Part shown: in pieces, positions 7,101 to 9,813 of the stretch
Layout of the letters: each line of letters opens with the position of its first letter
How positions within the stretch are numbered: position 1 is the first letter of the stretch
Assembly (NCBI GenBank): GCA_029858165.1
Contig: JAOUFO010000046.1
Coordinates: 1-9,813, forward strand
Reading direction: 5' to 3'
DNA: 9,813 nt
DNA from: Deltaproteobacteria bacterium
GTDB lineage: Bacteria; SAR324; JACQKK01
The notes under the pieces: model-generated
Told to the model about the DNA's origin: nothing
The model's input: the letters and a program-made list of their open reading frames with translations, nothing else
Databases searched by the model: none
Program-made: the position numbers and the translations under genes

Positions 7101-7757
7101 GTCGGCGTCAAACAGCCGGATGGATTCCAGTTCCTCGTCAAAAAAATCCAGCCGCACCGGTTGGTCTGATTGGAGGGGAAACACATCCACGATTTCCCCC
7201 CGCAGACTGTATTCCCCGGCGGCTTCCACCTGTTCCACCCGCACATAACCGGCGCTTTCCAGCGTCTGGGTCAAAACTGCCCTGGGGTAGGGTTTTCCTT
7301 GTTCAAATTCGGTGCGCAAATGGTGGAATTCCTGGTGGGGCATCATCCCCTGCATCCAGGATTGCACCGTGACCACCAACACCCGGGCCTGGCCTTCGGC
7401 CAGGGCGGCCAGAGCGTCAAACCGCAGGGCCATCACCTCTTTTTGGGGGGAGAAGGTATCAAAAGGCAGGGTGTCCCACGGCGGAAAAAAGAACACCCCG
7501 CCGCCGGGCAGGTAAAAAGTGATGTCCTGAGCCAGACGCAACCCCTTTTCGTGGGATTCGGTCAGCACCACCAGGGGGGTCCGCGGCGGGGGGCCGGAGG
7601 GGTCCATCCGGGCCAGGGATGCAGCCAGCCATGCTTTGCCCCCCATCCCCAATCCGGATAGACTCAAGGGAAGCCTGGCTGCCATTCTGGCCCGCGATTG
7701 GGTCAGCAAAGCCCTTACCCGTTGACCCGGTTGTTTTTTTTGCACTTGCTTTGCCAA
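4167..7757 (-). CDS. mfd: Transcription-repair coupling factor Mfd
   Basis: ATP-driven DNA translocase that pushes or removes RNA polymerase stalled at template-strand lesions and recruits UvrA for nucleotide excision repair. The 1196 residues (slightly longer than the E. coli protein) carry the domains in order: UvrB-homology region in the first 250 residues, including WDTLPFDTFSPQ near 93-104; RNA polymerase interaction domain around 525-590 (VVHVSYGVGRYEGL to QVQKYTG); translocase motifs with Walker A GDVGFGKT (680-687), DEEQ (781-784), SATPIPRTL, and QMRGRVGR (950-957); and the C-terminal D7 autoinhibitory domain after about 1025. No ATG lies near the start. The best fit is TTG at 7757, with no clear Shine-Dalgarno; the first in-frame ATG is at 7685 (residue 25). 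It is divergent from guaB. A 486-bp gap separates it from the next gene on its strand. Confidence 0.98.
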   Translation of the reverse strand: MAKQVQKKQPGQRVRALLTQSRARMAARLPLSLSGLGMGGKAWLAASLARMDPSGPPPRTPLVVLTESHEKGLRLAQDITFYLPGGGVFFFPPWDTLPFDTFSPQKEVMALRFDALAALAEGQARVLVVTVQSWMQGMMPHQEFHHLRTEFEQGKPYPRAVLTQTLESAGYVRVEQVEAAGEYSLRGEIVDVFPLQSDQPVRLDFFDEELESIRLFDADTQVSTGELERVEVYPASEGVVNRQTAQTALRELPHHKSRVQPDVYRQIIGFLERGQTFPGVEQVLPLLYGQAGWLHQALDPETVVILDEPRTLEDRSRHFGEELLAEYQISLEQGALALSPESFFLSPEGFGESLNTFYRVEFHGLQMAEGSAGTIYPFADNHSLRALAQTPGQSAHSILEGLVARLKEWQTQGAAIFLTSRSDTGAERLRHLLAGLDLGAVMASGVPTEPSEGELWPLGNPPSENFPDTPIHDITLLPGGPAEGFRVVDEGGETRLAVITEEELLGEKTRQSRLKKSSLSHFFTSLGELKEGDPVVHVSYGVGRYEGLRRISAGRGEEDFLVLAFAGGDKVYVPVYHFNQVQKYTGLDTANPPLSRLGDGSWAKATSKARRVVKEMAVDLVALYARREAKTGHGFVGDDGLVAEFEEAFPYQETEDQEQAIRDVLADMRSEKPMDRLVCGDVGFGKTEVAMRAAYLAALDSKQVIVLVPTTILAQQHYETFLKRFSGFPVSIDVISRFRSPAEQKEVLQNLSAGRLDILIGTHRLLSKDVTPMDLGLLVVDEEQRFGVAHKEKIKLLKTQVDVVTLSATPIPRTLHMSMMGVRDLSIINTPPMDRMSIRTRLVKSSDYIIKEAVSREIRRGGQIFVVHNRVETIHAFGAYLQSILPGVSFGVAHGQMGEHQLEEVMMDFIEGRTQVLLSTSIIESGLDIPRANTILVNNADSFGLSQLYQMRGRVGRSNVQAYAYLLVSPDKLLTEVAQRRLTLLQELNDLGSGFKIASHDLEIRGAGNLLGGEQSGHINSVGLELYTQMVADAVADIRGEESAGAALGEFKLELGFPYVIPSGYIGSTRQRLDVYKQLAEVRRDDEVWELRQNLEDRFGRVTPEVDNLLTLIRIRLAASRYGLASLEKSGEELAAQFGPGSMVDVERLMTLVADPKAGVRLLPGDRLLLGPAPATPEAVLERIKVLEAIMAPQAA

Positions 7758-7996
7758 TGAAACGTGATAGCGTTTAAGGATTGTTATATAAAAAATCTAC
7801 CCCATGGCCGGAGCCCGCACCAGCCATTTTTTACGCGGTTCTTGACAAGGGAAACCCCACCCTCTGGATGAAGGTCGCAATCAACCCATTGATTCAATCC
7901 TGTCATCGGTTACACAGGGGGTAAAAAGGGATCTGTCCCTGGTGGTACGTTATTCCCTCCATCCCGCAGCACCCCCAATCCCAAGGTGGAACGCCC
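7758..7996. promoter_or_regulatory. Divergent intergenic region between mfd and guaB
   Basis: 239 bp that must hold the promoters for both mfd (minus) and guaB (plus). Next to mfd is an A/T-rich patch (about 7778-7796) reading TTTTTTATATAACAA on the minus strand, a possible -10 area without a good -35. A TTGACA (7842-7847) faces guaB but has no acceptable -10 at 16-18 nt. Two small symmetric sites may be operators or chance: ATTGATTCAAT (7888-7898, 5+1+5 palindrome) and AGGGA-TCTG-TCCCT (7927-7940). No ORF of note. The guaB ribosome site AAGGTGGA begins at 7983. Confidence 0.5.
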
Positions 7997-9472
7997 ATGT
8001 TGCCAGAAAAATTAGAAAGTGGACTCACCTTTGATGATGTGCTGCTGGTGCCCACCTATTCGGAGGTGCATCCCAAGGAAGTGGACCTTTCCACCCGCAT
8101 CACCCGCAATATCCGCATCAACATTCCTCTGGTCAGCGCCGCCATGGATACCGTGACGGAATACAGAACCGCCATCTGCATGGCCCAGGAGGGGGGAATG
8201 GGCATCATCCATAAAAACATGTCCATAGAGGATCAGGCCCATCAGGTGGATCTGGTCAAACGGTCCGAAAGCGGCATGATATCCAACCCGGTGACCATTT
8301 CCCCGGATGCCACGGTGACCGATGCCCTTGCCCTGATGGAACGGTACCGGATATCCGGGGTGCCGGTGACCCGCGGCCGGGAATTGGTGGGGATTCTGAC
8401 CAACCGCGACATCCGGTTTGAGACCGACTTTGAACGCAAGGTAAGCGACCTGATGACCACCGGCAGAGACCGGTTGGTCACCGTGAAACCCGGCATCAGC
8501 ATGGAGGAATCCAAAGGCAGACTGCACCAGCACCGCATTGAAAAACTGCTGGTGGTCAATGACCATTACGATTTGGTGGGGCTGATCACCGTGAAGGATA
8601 TAGAAAAGGCCCGCAAATATCCCCATTCCTGCAAAGATGAACGGGGCCGACTGAGGGTGGGGGCCGCGGTGGGGGTGGGCAAGGACACTCCCCACCGGGT
8701 GGAGGCCCTGCTGAAAGCCGGGGTGGATGTGGTGGTGGTGGATACCGCCCATGCCCATTCCAAACGGGTGCTGGATGTCATTGCCGAAATCCGGGGGGCC
8801 TACCCCAAGGCCGAAATCATCGGCGGCAATATCGTCACCGGCGAAGGGGCCAAGGCCTTGATCAAAGCCGGGGTGGATGCGGTAAAGGTGGGCATCGGGC
8901 CGGGGTCCATCTGCACCACCCGGGTGGTGGCCGGGGTGGGGCTGCCCCAGGTATCGGCCCTGCGGGAGGTGGTGCAGGTGACCCAAAAAGCGGATATCCC
9001 GATCATTTCCGACGGCGGAATCAAATTTTCGGGGGATATTGTCAAGGCCCTGGCGGCGGGAGCCCATACCACCATGCTGGGCAACCTGTTCGCCGGGACC
9101 GATGAAAGCCCCGGACAAACGATTTTGTATCAGGGACGGCGGTATAAAATTTACCGGGGCATGGGATCCCTGGGGGCCATGAAGCAAGGCTCTGCCGACA
9201 GATATTTTCAGGAAAACGTGACCGAGGATATGAAGCTGGTTCCGGAAGGGGTGGAAGGGCGGGTGCCCTACCGGGGGCCGCTGACTGAGCATATCCACCA
9301 GTTGGTGGGGGGGCTGCGTTCCGGAATGGGATATGTGGGGGCGGCGGATATCCAGCAGTTGCGCCAAAACTCCCGGTTTATTAAAATAAGCCCCGCCGGT
9401 TTGAAAGAAAGCCATGTGCACGATGTGTATATCACAGAAGAAGCCCCCAACTACCCCATTTCCCAGACCTAA
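7997..9472 (+). CDS. guaB: Inosine-5'-monophosphate dehydrogenase
   Basis: Cytoplasmic enzyme that oxidises IMP to XMP with NAD+, the committed step of GMP synthesis. The 491 residues match the usual bacterial length. A TIM-barrel start (LTFDDVLLVP, then SAAMDTVTE) is interrupted by a two-CBS Bateman module at about 93-205, which in bacteria senses purine nucleotides. It continues with RLRVGAAVGV, the NAD-side DTAHAHS (249-255), GIGPGSICTTR with catalytic C306, SDGGIKFSGD, YRGMGSLGAM, the flap KQGSADRYF, and a C-terminal SHVHDV..TEEAPNY. The ATG at 7997 is well placed behind AAGGTGGA. In the NAD-side motif the usual Gly of HGHS is Ala (A253). It is divergent from mfd and followed after 11 nt by a lipoprotein gene with no terminator between, so the two are probably co-transcribed. 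Confidence 0.98.
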   Translation: MLPEKLESGLTFDDVLLVPTYSEVHPKEVDLSTRITRNIRINIPLVSAAMDTVTEYRTAICMAQEGGMGIIHKNMSIEDQAHQVDLVKRSESGMISNPVTISPDATVTDALALMERYRISGVPVTRGRELVGILTNRDIRFETDFERKVSDLMTTGRDRLVTVKPGISMEESKGRLHQHRIEKLLVVNDHYDLVGLITVKDIEKARKYPHSCKDERGRLRVGAAVGVGKDTPHRVEALLKAGVDVVVVDTAHAHSKRVLDVIAEIRGAYPKAEIIGGNIVTGEGAKALIKAGVDAVKVGIGPGSICTTRVVAGVGLPQVSALREVVQVTQKADIPIISDGGIKFSGDIVKALAAGAHTTMLGNLFAGTDESPGQTILYQGRRYKIYRGMGSLGAMKQGSADRYFQENVTEDMKLVPEGVEGRVPYRGPLTEHIHQLVGGLRSGMGYVGAADIQQLRQNSRFIKISPAGLKESHVHDVYITEEAPNYPISQT

Positions 9473-9483
9473 GGAAACAGCCG

Positions 9484-9813
9484 GTGTTTGTGTTGAATAA
9501 ACAGATGAAAAATCCTTTTTTCCCCTCCCGCAGGCTTCAACTGCCTTATCTGGCCATTCTGGCGGCCCTGGTTTGGCTTTCCGGCTGCTCGTACCATTAC
9601 AGCCAGGGGCAGTTTCTGGAATCCAAGAACCGCTGGGAGGAGGCCGCCATTGAATACCATCTGGCCCAGGTGGAAGACCCGGAAGACTCCGATTACACCG
9701 CCTCCCTGGAACGGGCCAACAAAGTGGTGGCCCGCGAAAACATGGACCGCTATTGGGAGTATATTTCTCAAAAAGAATTTAAAAAAGCCTATCACCGGCT
9801 GGTGGACGCCACC
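9484..9813 (+). CDS. Lipoprotein with TPR-like N-terminal region, 3' partial
   Basis: Partial gene running off the right edge. Two starts are possible in the same frame: GTG at 9484, with AAGGA about 8 nt upstream just after the guaB stop, or ATG at 9505, which lacks a ribosome site. I list GTG on ribosome-site grounds. Counting from the ATG, the product has a basic N-terminus (KNPFFPSRR), a hydrophobic core and lipobox LSGC, so C28 should be lipidated. The mature part, YHYSQGQFLESKNRWEEAAI and onward, looks like helical tetratricopeptide-type repeats: a WEEAAIEYHLAQ helix, then DPEDSDY, then a charged helix and KEFKKAYHRL. In desulfobacterial genomes such N-termini can precede secretin (GspD/PilQ-like) domains, but that part would lie outside the window, so a secretin is only a guess. 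Adjacency to guaB suggests shared transcription, not shared function. Confidence 0.75.
   Translation, partial: MFVLNKQMKNPFFPSRRLQLPYLAILAALVWLSGCSYHYSQGQFLESKNRWEEAAIEYHLAQVEDPEDSDYTASLERANKVVARENMDRYWEYISQKEFKKAYHRLVDAT

Noticed and set aside
7842..7870. TTGACA as a sigma-70 promoter for guaB
   Set aside because: The -35 hexamer is perfect, but the hexamers at 16-18 nt spacing (CTGGAT, TGGATG, GGATGA) are poor -10 matches, so I do not call it as a promoter.
8012..9421. A 469-codon open frame on the minus strand opposite guaB
   Set aside because: It lies entirely antisense to a clearly real guaB, is dominated by His, Gly and Pro, and shows no domain. It arises from G+C-rich codon use on the real strand.

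Overview
The window is G+C-rich bacterial chromosome and looks mostly like core, housekeeping sequence. The gene content and order suggest a Gram-negative bacterium, most plausibly of the Desulfobacterota: mfd, then a SurA/PpiC-type lipoprotein, with a divergent guaB and a TPR-like lipoprotein after it. MnmA also has the CCSLDD-type segment seen outside the gammaproteobacteria. The taxonomic call is inference from remembered neighbourhoods, not a search result. Glycine and proline codons lean strongly to GGG and CCC, so coding regions contain many G/C homopolymers of 7-8 bases.

Minus strand, right to left. mfd (4167-7757) encodes the transcription-repair coupling factor. A 486-bp gap follows (3681-4166), with three compact hairpins and a G-quadruplex motif but no convincing gene. 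Then comes a tight four-gene run: a parvulin-type peptidyl-prolyl isomerase lipoprotein (2703-3680), mnmA for tRNA 2-thiouridylation (1510-2700, 2 nt after the isomerase), aroK shikimate kinase (938-1513, ATGA overlap with mnmA), and an AcuI/YhdH-type NADPH oxidoreductase (1-927, 10 nt after aroK). The last gene runs off the left edge and its frame is broken at a run of seven Gs near its start.

Plus strand. After a 239-bp divergent intergenic region (7758-7996), guaB (IMP dehydrogenase, 7997-9472) is followed within a few bases by a lipoprotein with a TPR-like N-terminus (9484 to the right edge, incomplete).

The genes serve separate jobs: DNA repair, envelope protein folding, tRNA modification, aromatic amino acid synthesis, a side oxidoreductase, guanine nucleotide synthesis and an envelope lipoprotein. 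They look linked by transcription rather than by pathway. I see no CRISPR array, tRNA, rRNA, transposase, phage gene or defence system, and no evidence for a new multi-gene system. The items most worth a second look are the frameshift in the AcuI-like gene, the G4/hairpin cluster between mfd and the isomerase operon, and a possible 46-codon upstream ORF overlapping the isomerase start.
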